A DNA stretch of 64,000 bases from Agrypnia vestita (GCA_016648135.1 JADDOH010023167.1:62001-126000), one strand, 5' to 3'. Positions 20,014-32,585 are shown, numbered from the stretch's first letter. Numbers and translations are program-made. Notes: generated by a model not told the origin, from the letters alone.

Positions 20014-20814
20014 TGAAAAGAAGGCAGGAAGGAATTTTTATTACAATTATTTTTGATATTTAAATATTGTAGTAAGTATTGTAGGTAGGTACTGAAAACA
20101 TAAATAAAATATATAATTACCAGGGGCGAGCATGTTCATATTTAATTTATACTAATTGTAGATTTTCTAATAAGTACAATTTTTTTTCACAGTGAATTCC
20201 AATGTAATTTCAAAGTTTGTTGATGGTGTCGTATAAATAATAGATATTTTTAGATGGATTATACCTAACCAATAGTATCGAATATTTAATTTTTAAATAC
20301 ATTTGTATTTGTTAACATTAGTTCGAGAATGATAATTTGTAAAGATGTAAATAAAAAATGTCTTATATTTTAAATTTCGGTTGCCCAAGAAGCAATCGTA
20401 CCTACATAGGTACTATTTTAAGCAGTAGGTAGGTATATTGACTTGTCTCTTTAAAGTAGTGAAATCACATTTTTTTTAAATAGTAATTTTTAATTTGATA
20501 CCTTTTATCGCCATAAGAATGAATTAACTTTTTTGAATGGGTTAGTTTCATCGAAATTCAATTAAATGTTTCAAAAAGAAATAATTTCTTTTTTATAAGT
20601 TGCCTATTGTACGTCACTTGCGGTTACCATATCGTTTTTTTTGGCTGTTATCATATAATTTGTTTTTACCTACCTATCTACTGATTTGATGAAGTAACTT
20701 GCGAGTTTCCAACTTAAAATGCTTCAGTCACGAATACATGTTATGTACTTTAATATCCCTTCCGTTTCTAAATTTGGGAGCTTACAATTTTTTTACGTGG
20801 GAATTTTAAAGATC
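20014..20814. other. AT-rich DNA, nothing recognised
   Basis: Several GTAGGTAGGTAC words typical of Lepidoptera; no gene or repeat ends. Confidence 0.35.
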
Positions 20815-21190
20815 GCGGCGTTTTCTCACTGTTGCGAGCTTTCTTCCCGCCAGGAGTGCAGGAGTCAGGGGCAGTAAGTAGTACAGCGATATTCCGCAGC
20901 GGGCCGCACTTCACAGAAACGCTAATGGATCCATTCTTCCCGCGTAAACGCTGTCATTACAGACATTTTTTATGAGCCCCATTTTCAAACGGGCGGCCGC
21001 CGATCGATCGCCCCGCCGGCCAATCAGCGCTCGGCTGACCACTCCCTCCACCGCCGCCTCCCTCGCTCGCGTGCCCACCCACTCGCACTGCCGGACTGGC
21101 TATTGTGTGCCGCTAGGTACCTACTCGGTGCTGCGTAGGTACCCGCGTAGGTAACGACCTCGGCCTCTCGCGGCTGGAGGGACCGGGGAA
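20815..21190. promoter_or_regulatory. CpG-rich island
   Basis: GC-rich block with GGGCGGCCGCCGATCGATCG and CCGCCGGCCAATCAGCGC (a CCAAT box at about 21017) and many C-rich words. A CCAAT box within a CpG-dense region is promoter-like. Overlapping open frames on both strands (20972-21154, 21024-21218) are low-complexity. A smaller GC patch follows at 21420-21520 (ACGCGTATTTGATTTGCGCG). Confidence 0.4.
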
Positions 21191-21785
21191 AGAAAATTAT
21201 TCCGTAGGAAGGGATCAACCTATTTTCTACCTTGTATTTATGGTTATTTTTATGATTTATTTTTCATTATGAAATCCGACTGCAAATTGTAGATAAGTAT
21301 GTGTCTATAACCTAAAGTAAATAATAAAAGCAAATCCGCGTACAAGAATTCGCTAATTACTTAAATGTGCTAGCTACATACGAATCTAGTAGGTATGTAG
21401 CTACATGAAAATCTCGCTTAACGCGTATTTGATTTGCGCGAAAATCAGTCAGCGCGCTCCAGCAAATTTATGGTATTTTCCGCTTAAAGCGGCGATTTAT
21501 CAGTTAACCACCCACACTAACTCAATTGCAAGCTTAGATATATGAAAATACCTTTACCTTCGAGGCATCGCACTGGGTATTCAGATTTCTAAGAAGTTAG
21601 CTGTGAAAGAACATGAATAGAGAAATAAAAAATTTAACACAATATACGATTCACGGGTGAGGAAACCGGGAAGACCGGGGAAACTTATTTATTCTTTCCC
21701 TTTTTTTCTTTCCCTATTTTTTCCCCTTATTTTTTCTTTCCCTATTTTTCTGTTATAATCTTATTGTAATCTGTGTTTTTAATAA
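21191..21785. other. Mixed DNA, no gene
   Basis: Contains the small GC patch at 21420-21520, a GCTAGCTACATACGAATC / GTAGCTACAT inverted word pair near 21370-21405, and a pyrimidine-rich TTTCCCTATTTTT stretch at 21690-21750. Confidence 0.3.
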
Positions 21786-21975
21786 TGAATAAGTGAACCG
21801 CCGGGTGAGTGGGAGCAAATTTTGGAAGGCAGCCGTTCGGCGCATTTATTTTTTACAACACCGGGTCGCTTGGTTGTTTTTAGCATTGAAAAAATGCCAA
21901 CCAGGTGCGAATGAGCAGGACCGATATACGAGCTTTTGCTTACAAAACGGTCCTGGGTAAGCGGTGGGTCTGCCC
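21786..21975 (-). repeat. Interspersed repeat, copy 2
   Basis: Homologous to 19857-20013 with indels. The minus-strand reading LTQDRFVSKSSYIG is kept, followed by a frameshift to FFNAKNNQ. Confidence 0.55.
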
Positions 21976-22189
21976 TCATTGTAAAAGAACGTGAGCGAGC
22001 ATTCGATCTCGTGGAACGCATAAAGTAATTTATATTTGATGCTGATCCGAATAGGTATGTAGAGTAGCGCCGAATTTAGTCGAAATTTGAACAAAGCAAT
22101 CGCCGGTTACCGAAAATTATAATTATAATCATAATATAATAATAAAAGCCTTTATTCAGACATCAACACGTTTGTAATCAGTCAGACTA

Positions 22190-23090
22190 TAACACCATGG
22201 CAGTTTCGTCTGTATGCCTTTTGGCAAAGGCCACCTCCATTTTCTCCCATTTCTCCCTATCTACAACACCTAAAATTACACGATGAAATTAAAAAACATC
22301 TCAATCTGTTGAAAAATCATTCTTCTTCTCTTTGAGAATACATCTCCCTGTCTCTAGCGGCTCGAAACAGCTCTTCCACCTTCCTTATCCCTGTATTACC
22401 TATCTTGTATATTACAGATCCATGAGATCTGCTTCCTGTCGATACCCCATTTTCCCTCGATCTCCTTCTTAGTTATCAAATACAAAAGGTCGTACAGAAG
22501 TGTGACACCTTTCGGACTTTGATACTTGTCAACAACTCTCCCTCTCTCAGTTCTGGCTCTCTCGAGCACACCCGAGTTGCTGACCATATCTGTCCGCGGT
22601 ATGCGCAACATTCTAAGGTGCAACCACATTTCAAATGCTTCAAGTCGGTTCATGGTACTTGTTTTGAGGGTCCATGATTCAACTCTGTACAAAAGCACGG
22701 AACAAACAGAGCATGTGACCATTCTTCGCCAAGTTCGCAGGTTCGGGTTGTCGAGTGCTGCACGAGCTGCCTCTATCCTTCATCTGACTTCAGTTTCAGG
22801 GCTAAATTCTCTTCCAGAATACTACTGAGATATTTAAAGTTCTTCACTCACTCCACATTGGTCCTGTTAAGTTTGATAGTTGCCCCCGCGTAGTCCTTAC
22901 GGGTAAGATTCATGAATTTGGTTTTGCTCACGTTCATATCTAGCCCCAACCTCACTCCAGCGTCATAATTCTCAACACTATCGGCTTGATTAACAATGTC
23001 ATTTGATGTAATTGACGCAGACATCATTAACTGATCTTTGACACCTATATTTATATCGTGTAGTGCCTCTTTAAAGACCAAATCGGAGTA
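22190..23090 (-). pseudogene. RTE-type LINE reverse transcriptase, 3' half
   Basis: On the minus strand the relict begins near 23090 with a stretch before and after the lost YADD region (VNQADSVENYDAGVRLGLDM, then NVSKTKFMNLTRKDYAG). Beyond a break it continues VLLYRVESWTLKTSTMNRLE, AFEMWLHLRMLRIPRTDMVS, NSGVLERA. This LYG-E-WTL------LEAFEMW-YRR-LRI order is the well-known tail of insect RTE-like endonuclease/reverse-transcriptase elements. At least two frameshifts separate the pieces. The 3' end is probably close to 22190, where a (TAA)n/AT-rich tract begins on the plus strand (22118-22146). Confidence 0.75.
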
Positions 23091-23219
23091 GGTATAGGTT
23101 GCATGGATGACAAGACAACCCTGATGGACTCCACGTTGAATTGGGATACTGTTTTCACTGTTGTGATGTACTGTTTTCCAGTATAATAGCTTGTTGATTC
23201 CAGTACAGGTTCTATATTT

Positions 23220-23448
23220 GGGATATAAAAGTGAAGACAGCCATATCCAAAAAATTAAAAAAATGTTTTGAATGCAGTCACCGAGGATAACTAATTTAAA
23301 ATGAATTGAATTCTAGATTTTATGTATCTATCCCTCCCGAATCATGATTCCTATAAATTTACAGGTTATGTTTCATATAAGATCTCGAATTCAGTACATT
23401 ACAAACTACTGTTTGTTTTTGATATTGCTGCCTTTGCTTTTATACCCC
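23220..23448. mobile_element. MITE, family with GGGGTATAAAAGCAAAGGCA ends (copy 1)
   Basis: The left end GGGATATAAAAGTGAAGACA and the right end, reversed, GGGGTATAAAAGCAAAGGCA match. The interior word TTTTGAATGCAGTCACCGAG is shared with 33065-33305 and 53650-53780. No coding sequence. Superfamily not clear. Confidence 0.75.
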
Positions 23449-24190
23449 ACACATCATCTATGACATGCTCTGGGAGCATTATTATGGGTCCAGTTAAATA
23501 TCATTACTCCAGTTAAGTAGTAGTTTTATCATTTTTAACTTTAGCATTGATTTAGGTACTCTTATATTTTTATTCCATTATGAGTCATTTCCACGTGAAA
23601 TCACATAATTTCAAAATAAAAGGTTGTTTGACAATTTCAGATATTTTTTACCATTCAAGGAAGGTAAAGCTCAAAATAAACATATATTTTATTTTTATCT
23701 TCCACCACCTTGGATCTAGGATTAATATTCTTCACAACAAAAATGGGGCTTTGCGCAGAGGTTTCGAAAAAAAATAATTGTTCTCTTCCCATAAAAGATA
23801 AATAGTTCTGGGTTTCACAAACATAAAGAAGAGATAACAGAAAATGTTTAAAAAAGATTGAAAATATTAAATAAACAATGTCTTGGCTTGGAACTAGAAA
23901 TGGCTTTGAAATATGCCTAATTCTGGAGAATAATAACCGATTTTTATGATATTTTTAGGTTAATGGGCGTTGAAACAACTAGAACGATATAAAGTTTTTG
24001 CCCAAAGATAAGTACCTGCACTTCCTGGTACTAAAGGCGATCGTCTGATAATGCGAGCAAAACTCACAATTTTTTCTCATTTCTTCTCTTGCATTTTGTA
24101 TCACATTTATGTATCAAAATATATAAAAATGAAAAATATCAAAATAAAATTTATTCATCAAGTTGATATAACAGGGCGTTCGTGATAATT
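23449..24190. other. AT-rich DNA, nothing recognised
   Basis: No gene or repeat ends found. Confidence 0.35.
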
Positions 24191-24357
24191 TTGAACTTTA
24201 CAGAAGAGCAAAACAATGTTTTGTCAATCTGATTTCGTCAATGTTTCTTTTATTATTAATCCGATTTCCATATTTATTAATCCAAAACACGCAATAAAAT
24301 AAATATTGACAAAATATAATTGAAAAAACATTATTTTGCTCTCCTGTAAAGTTCAAA
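24191..24357. mobile_element. MITE with ~32-bp inverted ends
   Basis: TTGAACTTTACAGAAGAGCA (left) and, reversed, TTGAACTTTACAGGAGAGCA (right) continue to about 32 bp. About 100 bp of AT-rich interior. Confidence 0.75.
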
Positions 24358-24764
24358 ACAATTACTTTAAATTTATTGAAGTAAAAACGTTCTCAGCTAT
24401 TTAAAAAGGGTTGCAATAAACCACACAAAAAATAAAATACTTTTTAAAAAATGTATTTTTTGCAATAACTAACAGATTTTGCAATAATTTTATAAAATTA
24501 AAGATGATCGTTTAGTTGTGATATTAGGTATGGAAATAAAAGATGTCACAAGTCCACAGTCATAAAAACTCACCAAGTGGAGAATTTTTCTTAATTTTTA
24601 AAACATTCATGATTCGGTAATTTATAAATTCATGAAATATTATTTTTTTAACTTTTTAGAAAGAACGTATTTAAAATACTATATGGAACCTAATGAATAA
24701 ATTTTAATTTGATGCTTTTTCAAACAAAAATGTGACAAAAAATTCAAGGGAATGATGAATGAAG

Positions 24765-25005
24765 ATATATTATAGATGTCCCATAGAGACGAAGCTATTT
24801 TTTTATATAGAAAAAATATTAAGGTAGTTTTTAGAAAAATATAGAAGTATTTTTTGGATGTTTATACTTATCGTGATTTCTTTACAGATTCACTCACGAT
24901 ATTAAATGGAATTGGTTACCTACCCAAAAAAAAGACTTCCATATCTAATTTGACTAATTTCCCCTATAAAAAGTAGTTTCGTCTCAATGAGACATCTATA
25001 ATATT
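24765..25005. mobile_element. MITE with ATTATAGATGTCYCATWGAG ends
   Basis: The left ATTATAGATGTCCCATAGAG and the reversed right ATTATAGATGTCTCATTGAG end are near-identical for about 35 bp. A smaller relative with the same end plan (ATTATAGAARTYTC, then GACG) is at 60463-60587. Confidence 0.75.
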
Positions 25006-25600
25006 TCTTGATTATTGGTGTTCCCCTGGGAAAGCAGTTCTTGAAAAATTTGAACATATCTAGTCAAAATATTCTGAAAATTATGTAATTCGCTAAATTG
25101 CTAATAACTTAGACGTATTAACTTATTTTTGTATCAAAGAGGATTCTTTATAATTAATCCATTATGTGATGTATTTGATTTACGCGATTTCTAAGCTATT
25201 TTAATCAGAATAGATCGCGATAAACGTGTAAGTAGGTATTCAAAATGTACCAACGTAATAATGTTATGTTTGATAACATTGAGGTATTTACGTACCTACG
25301 AGCTAGTATGTGCAAGCATGTAGTGTGTGAACGCGCGTGTTAATTTGTTGATAAATATTTTTCTGCAGGTACGATTATGGAACAAATTTAGTAGGTATGT
25401 AATGAGATAGGTACCTATAAGACATTTTGTTGGCATGTTCAGTCGTTCCATTCGACATAGTGCATAGTGTATGAAATCAAAACTAATAATACGCAAGAAG
25501 AATCTGGCATTTGTTAAATGAAATAACTTATATACACAAAAAAATAAAAACTCTTCTATACAGAAACTTGACATCAACAATGACTAAACTCTTTTTGAAA
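25006..25600. other. AT-rich DNA, nothing recognised
   Basis: The 94-codon minus frame at 25296-25580 has no recognisable domain. Confidence 0.35.
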
Positions 25601-27350
25601 AAAGCTCTACAGCTATTCTAAACTACGCAAATAACTTTTTTGGCAAATGTGGAGAAAAACATAGAAAACGAAATCAAGATAGGAAAATATAACAAATATA
25701 CTACAGAAATACAAATGTGAACCTCCAACAACATATATTTTGTACTGAACTAAGTCGATGAAAAAGACATTATAAGAAGGATACCATCTTTAAAAACAAA
25801 TAGTGCACCAGGCAATGACAAAATAGCTTCCAAAAGTATTAAAGAACTAGAAACGGAATTAGCTGCACCAAAAACCTATCTCTAAAAGAAGAAGTATTTC
25901 CAAGACACCTTAAACATGCAAACATAATACAAATAAACAAAAATGGAAAAAAGCCCAATAAACAACTACAGCCCAATAAGCCTTCTCAACTCTCTGTCTA
26001 AAATCTTTGAAAAACATATAAAAATACAACTTGTGAAATATCCTAAAAGTTACAATATCCTCTCAAAAAATCAATATACATAGATTCAGAGAAAAACTAA
26101 GTACCTACTAATGATACCATTGCGTTTTTCACTGAACTTCTAATGAATCAAATGGATAAAGGTAGCAAAGATCTTGATAATTTTATTAATCTAACAAAAG
26201 CATTCGACATTCTAATCTACTATTCAAAAAACTAATTAAAATTGGAATTACTGGAACACCCTATTAATCTCTTCAAAGACTATATGACTGGAAGACAACA
26301 GCAAGTAAAAATAACTTATTATTGTAGCGGGAACCAAAAAATTAAATATAGTGTACCACAGGGAAGTGTTTTCGGGCCAACATTATTCTTAATATACATT
26401 AATGAACTTTGTAATCTTAAAATTAAAAAGAACATAACTATTTTGCCGATGAAACCGTGCTTATATTTCACGACACAGACTAGAAGAAGCTTATTCTAAT
26501 AGTTGAAAATAAATTAAGGGATATGATGCAGTGGTTGGATGTAATATTTTTGACGCTAAATATTAGCAAAATAAAATACATAAATTTCAGCATTAGACAA
26601 CGAGGTAAATTAAATGAAGAAACCGTTTTAAGAATGCACAACTGTCACAAAAGACCCGATAAAGACACAACCTGTAACTATCCGACAATTGATCGCGAAA
26701 AGACAACCAAATACCCAGTTTTTTTATGAAAATTTAAAATGGGACAAGTATATTGAGTGTATTTCAAAAAAATAACTAAACTTACCTATATATTTCCTTC
26801 GAAAGTTACGAAACATCGTAAGTCAATAAGACGTAAGTACTATGCACTAAAAAGTATATACTATGCACTCTGCCAAACAATATTAGAATATGACCTAATA
26901 GGATGGGGAGGTACAACCTACATATATGTTAAACTTTTTAGAGCACAAAAGGCTATAATAAAAGTAATACTTAATATGCCAATTCGAACGAGTTCAAAAT
27001 AAATATTCAAAGAATTCGATGTTCTGACAATCTGGCAAGTATATACAAAAAATTAAGTCACCCACCATTATAAAATTTCTAATAATTATCGAAGCACATA
27101 ACAGTCTTAACCGACGAGACACACGAAAAATAAAAATGACTTAATACCGACTACAAAAACTACATATGGGCAGAGATCCATTAAATATTACTCCAGTAAA
27201 TTGTATAACACACTGTCAATGGAAATAACAGATGCAGCTAATGGGATAGTATTTAAGCATCACATTATAAAATGGATACAGGTATTAAGGTATTAAATAG
27301 ATAAAAAAGGAACTAACGAGAAATATTACCCAATAAAAAATTAAATGATA
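25600..27350 (+). pseudogene. Degraded LINE reverse transcriptase
   Basis: Despite many stops and indels, the plus strand shows the order of a Jockey/CR1-group reverse transcriptase: SAPGNDKIASK (finger), SPISLLNSLSKIFEKHI, LTKAFDIL (motif A region, Asp replaced), LFKDYMTGRQQQVKI, SVPQGSVFGPTLFLIYINEL (motif B), then, in the next frame, FADETVLIFHD (motif C, FADE in place of YADD). Later, YYALCQTILEYDLIGWGG and FRAQKAIIKVILNMP correspond to the thumb. No endonuclease is visible. The longest intact piece is 26242-26499. The copy is old and inactive. Confidence 0.85.
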
Positions 27351-28238
27351 TGTTTTAAACAATGTTGTTGTTAGAATTTTTTGTATACCGTGCCCACCTC
27401 GACACAGAGTTTTCCTAGTTAGAGGATACTATCATTCATAATTAAATATAATAAAAAAAATACAATTGTTCCTCTGGACCTGGTTAATGTTACTGTGTAA
27501 AATATGTGTTTCTCTGAACAGAAATTTACCGATGATATCTAAATCATATAAAACACATTTTTTGTTATTTAAAGTGATTATTATATTTCATACAAAATGC
27601 AATTGAAAAGAGAAATATGAATAAATGCAGCCTCCTTTATATAATCGAACAAAAAAATTTCTTCTGCTTCAGAGTCAAGTCGTCGGTAGATTTTCCTTTA
27701 TACTTGTAGATTTTGTGCTTCTGGAAACTTTCCTTAAAATCATGCCTTATAATATAAATAATTATAAAAAATCTATACATAAAAAAATATAAAATCATGA
27801 ATTGAACTAAAATTAAAATGAAGAAAATCTAAAAATAAGAAAATCTAATCAATTTTTTTTTTAAATCGTCATACACTACTGCTGCAAGAATATTGAATAT
27901 ATAATGTGTACCAAAATTGTAAAAGCTAAAACTTTTAAAACCATTTAAGACCACTAATATGGCGCCTCTTAGTAGATCATGATATGGTATGTGATCACTT
28001 GAAATTACAAATTTATTGTGTTGTACTGAGATATAAACAGGATAAGGATTTGGTAACCTTTTCCAAAGGAACATGGGGCATTATTCCTCTGGACGCGGCC
28101 AAAGGGACATGTTATTAAGTGCCCAGAGAAACACGAATGACTCTTTTTATTAAATTATTTAAAGTTGTTCTTTTTGAAGTTGAGTAATCAAATAGATTGT
28201 TAGTTTTACAGCTTTATACACTACAATTCTATGTTCAA
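27351..28238. other. AT-rich DNA with a possible outer transposon end
   Basis: CCTCTGGACGCG at about 28086 is mirrored by GCGTCCAGAGG at about 29748, across the piggyBac-like element, and CCTCTGGACCTGG also occurs at 27471. This may be an older element that the piggyBac-like copy entered. No gene. Confidence 0.3.
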
Positions 28239-28242
28239 TTAA

Positions 28243-29517
28243 GGGGGAATACCTACCTATAAAGCGCGAAAAAAGGTAATTTTTGTGATTTTTTTTAAGA
28301 AAACCTATTTATATAATGGTATTGGCATTATTTCTACATGAAAGTACATACTTTTAGAAATATCTTAATTTTTTTTTTATAAAAGAATATTCAACATTTG
28401 CGGAAAATTCTTGGATTTCGTCTACTGTCGAAAAAAAGGTGCTCCGCGGTGATCACTCCCATTTCATCTGTAATCATCAGAATAAAAAAACAAAAAGATT
28501 ATTAAAACTGACACTATAATTAAGTCTTTGAAAATATAGATTTTTGACAAAATGGCGGGCGTTTGAATTTAAAATAGCGTTTTTTAGGGAAAATTTCGGT
28601 TTTATGCCGTTAAAAAAAAACTATGTCACTTAAAAAAATCCTACGACAAAGACTAGATAATTATGTATAGAATCACCACCAGGGATTTCAAGTTGATGGG
28701 TTCAGTGGTTGCCGAGATATTTTGGTCACCGATTTTCAAAACATGGTTTCGAGTTAAACACGTTTGAAAATTGAGCAATGAATAAATTTCGAAATATTTC
28801 AACTTATATAAAATCATCCATTCCAGCTCCATAATATAAGTTTTCCACATTGCTTAGAACTCCCGTATCATCGAACACTCATCATAAACATAATAGAACC
28901 AGGTCAGTTTATTTTCTATACACATATTGTTAATGTCATCATTAGTAGCATTATATTCGAATAGTGAAAAATATACAATGTAAGATATTAGATTAAGTTA
29001 TAAAAATTAAGACATTAGATTAAGTAAGTTAGATATAGACAATGAGATGAGACTAGATTATGTTTTAAAAATTAAAAATTAAGAAGGTAGACATTGTAAT
29101 AACATTTAAAAGTACGAATATATTGATTATGTTTGGTAAGATTTTTTCTTTCATTGCGTTATTGTAATTGATTTTGGTAGAAGATTTTTCAATTTAGTTT
29201 AGAAATTTCTATAATTTTTTTCCGTCTTCATTTCATTGGGATGAGCATTAAAGAATCATACTCCTTGATTGGTCAAATGGTGTTGGGCTGTATTATATTT
29301 AGATATCAAAATATTTCCAGCTGATCTCGGTCTATTATTCAGCTAGTTGCGTGTAGCACAGCGCTGTGTGGCGCGGCGCGTAATCAACAAAGAGATGCCA
29401 CTATTATCAGCTATTACTTTGTTATTTTATTAAACTTTTGCTTGAAATTTTCTCCAGACATTCTTAAGACCTCAAGCTTTAAGAAAATGCAATTTAAGTC
29501 TAGGTAGGTATTCCCCC
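28243..29517. mobile_element. piggyBac-like non-autonomous element, 1275 bp
   Basis: Perfect inverted ends GGGGGAATACCTACCTA are flanked by TTAA at 28239-28242 and 29518-29521, the target-duplication rule of piggyBac. The interior has no transposase. It shares with a second copy at 54654-55408 several blocks (TTTCTACATGAAAGTACATA, TTTTTGACAAAATGG, CCGAGATATTTTGGTCACCG, and a CG-rich GCGGCGCGTAATCAA stretch). This copy holds about 500 bp more than the second. Confidence 0.7.
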
Positions 29518-29521
29518 TTAA

Positions 29522-31545
29522 AAAGACAAATCATATGATATTTTTCAATACAACAATAACTCAATTTTAAAGATAATTATTTACTTGCATTGTAAAAATA
29601 AATAAACATAATTATGTTCTCGCTTATACTCTTATTGAAAAAAAACCGGCGTTGAATCAGGTTTTCCTGAAAAACGAATATGCATTAAAACGTATTGCAA
29701 ACGTAAAAATATTGACGTTCATTTAACACAAAACACCGCTAGGAACAGGCGTCCAGAGGAACACAACTCTCCCATATTGGTATTGTAAAATAACCGTGAC
29801 ATACGCTTAAAAGTGTCCAGTATATCGGTACTCGTTGACACCTCAATTCACAGCGCCAGATTCTATCTTGCGCGGGTATTCTAATCTCTGGTGATGGTTT
29901 TCTAACCAGTTTCAAAATAAGCAAATTCGAGATTGTATCTTGTGTTTGATTGGTAATTTATTTTTCACAATTTGACGGCAAACCATCGATACTAGACAAC
30001 AGTTATATCTCAGTTACCAATAATCAACACAATCAGGCACAAATCTCAACGACAGTATCATGAGTTACCGGTTAATATAACAATTTGACCTACACAACTA
30101 GTTTCTAATGCAAATATTAAAGAACTTTAAAAGTAAGACGGAATAGGTGTTAACCGTTAGATATATCTATGGATTTAGCCCATGGTTCATATATAGATAT
30201 ATGTTTATATGTTTGCATGGAGTTTAGGTTAATTTTGTGATAAGTTCATCTAAATCCTTTAATAATTAGTAAAATACCAGCATACTGCCTAAGAAAGTAA
30301 TAAATTACTTTTTGCGAAAGACTTTTTTTAATAAAGAAATCAATCATTCTTCATCCCAACCCATCTCGCATCGGTGCGCACTCGGCGGAGCACTTGGTGG
30401 GTATAAATTGTTTTATCAATAGCTAACTCCACCCCGACTCATCCCTCTCCCAACAGGTCTTACCGCGAGTTGCTGGAAGGGACTGGTAGGGAAAGTCTAG
30501 AAATATCTGGACAACTAACCGCTATGTTCTTGTATGTAGGGATAATAAATAGATTAATAAAATCAAGCGTGAAAAATGAACTAAAATTGTTTATTTTTCT
30601 AACCCTTCATCTTTTACTCGAAGGTTTTGTTTCATCTTGCTAATGTCTCCATCAATCACTGAAATAGTGTTTCCTGTTTCTTATGTTCGATGTGTTTCTT
30701 AAAAGTTACGCGGGCAATTCCACTACTCTTTGAGCAACTTTTAACAGCTATGCTTGGAATATCTCTGAGCGATCGAACGTATAAATTCGCCAAAAAATTA
30801 AGGTAACCGATTTTTCCAAAAAGTCTGAATGCTCAAGTGGCTGGACATATCTCGAGTGATGGACATTAAAGAAAAGGAGTGAAGGCTTCGAATTGGCAGA
30901 AATTTTATTGAATAACGGCCCAACCTCCTTAGTATGTGAACAAATAAATGTATGTCTGTGCGCGTGTGCAAAAATTTGTACAAAATTTGTACACTAGCAT
31001 TTGTTCGAAGGAAACCTATGTGATTGATTCGGTACTACTGTACACTTTGTAAAATAATTACGTCGGCACTTTCTGTAACATATATTGAAAACTTAAGAGA
31101 TAACCTATAATTACTCATTAAAAATAATGTTCACCTTTTATATTATTTTATTTTATTTTATTTTCATTTATTGGTTTTCTTACAGCCATATAATTAATCA
31201 ATCTTGAAAAAAAACAATAATTGATGTACAGAGTTTTGGGCCAATTACAAGAAAACACATATATACAATCGATAAAAAAATAAGAAAAAACATGTCCAAT
31301 AGTGAGTTTGTGTGAGTGTGTGTATTTGTGTGTTTATTTATTTTGTTTTGGAAAAAATTAACAGCAAAACAATCTTAAAAATTTTCCACTGAATTTAAAA
31401 ATTTACTATAACTTACATAACTTATATTCGGGCAGGACAAAGTATGTCGGGTCCGCTTGTATTAGATATACTTATCTATAATAATAGATTATTCTACAAT
31501 ATTTAAAGTTAGGTTTTATTTTATTAATGGATTTGGCGTTATCGT
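29522..31545. other. AT-rich DNA with simple repeats
   Basis: No gene. (TTTTA)n at about 31143-31165 and a GT-rich tract at 31310-31335. A short TATATCTATG / CATATATAGATATATG palindromic stretch lies at 30168-30205. Frames at 29739-29924 and 30798-30983 (minus) have no domain. Confidence 0.35.
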
Positions 31546-31551
31546 CTCAAT

Positions 31552-31650
31552 ATTAGACTAAAAGAGTATGTTCACGGTTTAACTAGAAATAACTTTTCTG
31601 AATTTTCGAACCACATCATGGATATTTGGATGGATTATGGATTATCATCT
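31552..31650 (+). pseudogene. GIY-YIG endonuclease fragment (Penelope-like)
   Basis: The frame reads IRLKEYVHGLTRNNFSEFSN then HIMDIWMDYG. It aligns without gaps to the second half of the fragment at 2945-3187 (RIKEHRRGFVSNYFSEFANHM), including the Arg after the lost YIG and the NHM/NHI site. It lies about 200 bp before the inverted pair of hammerhead-like elements. Confidence 0.65.
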
Positions 31651-31888
31651 TTATTTTCATTCATGTACCTACCATTCAATTTCTCCATCCAGTCGCGCGT
31701 AAAGGTAATAAAATGAATAATTTGAAAGTTCAGAAAATAAAATAAATTTGAACTCGGGTATTAATTTGCTTAATAATATTATTTTCTTCTTCTTTAAATA
31801 TAGCAAAATTATTTTTTGGTAACATAATTATAATTTATATAAAATAACTCTGTAAACACCTCTTTTTTATTGAAAAAAAATTCAACAT

Positions 31889-31916
31889 GTTTCGAAGCCA
31901 ATGGCTTCTTCGTCAG
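31889..31916 (-). ncRNA. Hammerhead-like motif (minus)
   Basis: Minus strand: CTGACGA, spacer A, GAAGCC, loop ATT, GGCTTC, GAAAC, then ATGTTGAA. Stem II is perfect. It has C in place of U at the variable position of the core and an extra base before stem II compared with the classical hammerhead. Confidence 0.4.
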
Positions 31917-32185
31917 GATAACAATAAAATTTAAAAATCGAAGAATAGATAATCAAAATATTAAAAAAGTTATATATGGAAAATGAATAATATGTATTAA
32001 GAAAGAAAGAAAGATTGTTAATAGTAAATTGAATGTTATAAATTATCAGGTCCTTTTTGCTAATAGTTATCTTTTAAATTTATTTTCATGTTAAGTAGGT
32101 ACTTTATATTATTCATTGTCCATATATAACTTTTTTAATATTTTGATTATCTATACTTCGATTTTAAAATTTTATTTTTGTTATC

Positions 32186-32213
32186 CTGACGAAGAAGCCA
32201 TTGGCTTCGAAAT
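32186..32213 (+). ncRNA. Hammerhead-like motif (plus)
   Basis: CTGACGA (32186-32192), spacer A, GAAGCC (32194-32199), loop, GGCTTC (32203-32208), GAAAT (32209-32213), then ACGTTGAA. Same plan as the inverted neighbour. Confidence 0.4.
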
Positions 32214-32585
32214 ACGTTGAATTTTTTTTCAATAATTTTTTGTTTTTCATTCATGTTCAATAATTTCGATCATTCATGTTCAATAATTTCAATAATTCAA
32301 TCAATATATAAAGTAACACATAGTTATTTTATATAAATTATTAATATTATTTTCTCTAACTCTTCTCCTCTCCTCTCAATTTTCCCATTACAAACACCAA
32401 TTAATTATTTGTATTTTCTCGTAATCCATGTAACCTTTTTATCTATATTTGAATGTAGTCAGTTTAATACTTCACCTTTCGATGAGAGATTCCGATACTG
32501 TCAAAACTTGGGTACTAAATTATTAAATTATAATTAAACTCACCTAGAAATGTATAAATGGTTCATGTTTTTGACTCAATTTACA

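Larger units (their letters stand above)
31832..32342. mobile_element. Head-to-head pair of hammerhead-like repeat elements
   Basis: About 31832-31990 (minus) and 32095-32342 (plus) are reverse copies: both have TCCATATATAACTTTTTTAA, GATTATCTAT, TTTTAAATTTTAT-type DNA, the hammerhead-like core, then TTGAATTTTTTTTCAATAA. The outermost sequences TAATTTATATAAAATAACT and AGTTATTTTATATAAATTA are perfect complements. The right side has tandem ATTCATGTTCAATAATTTC words at 32240-32300. Confidence 0.7.
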
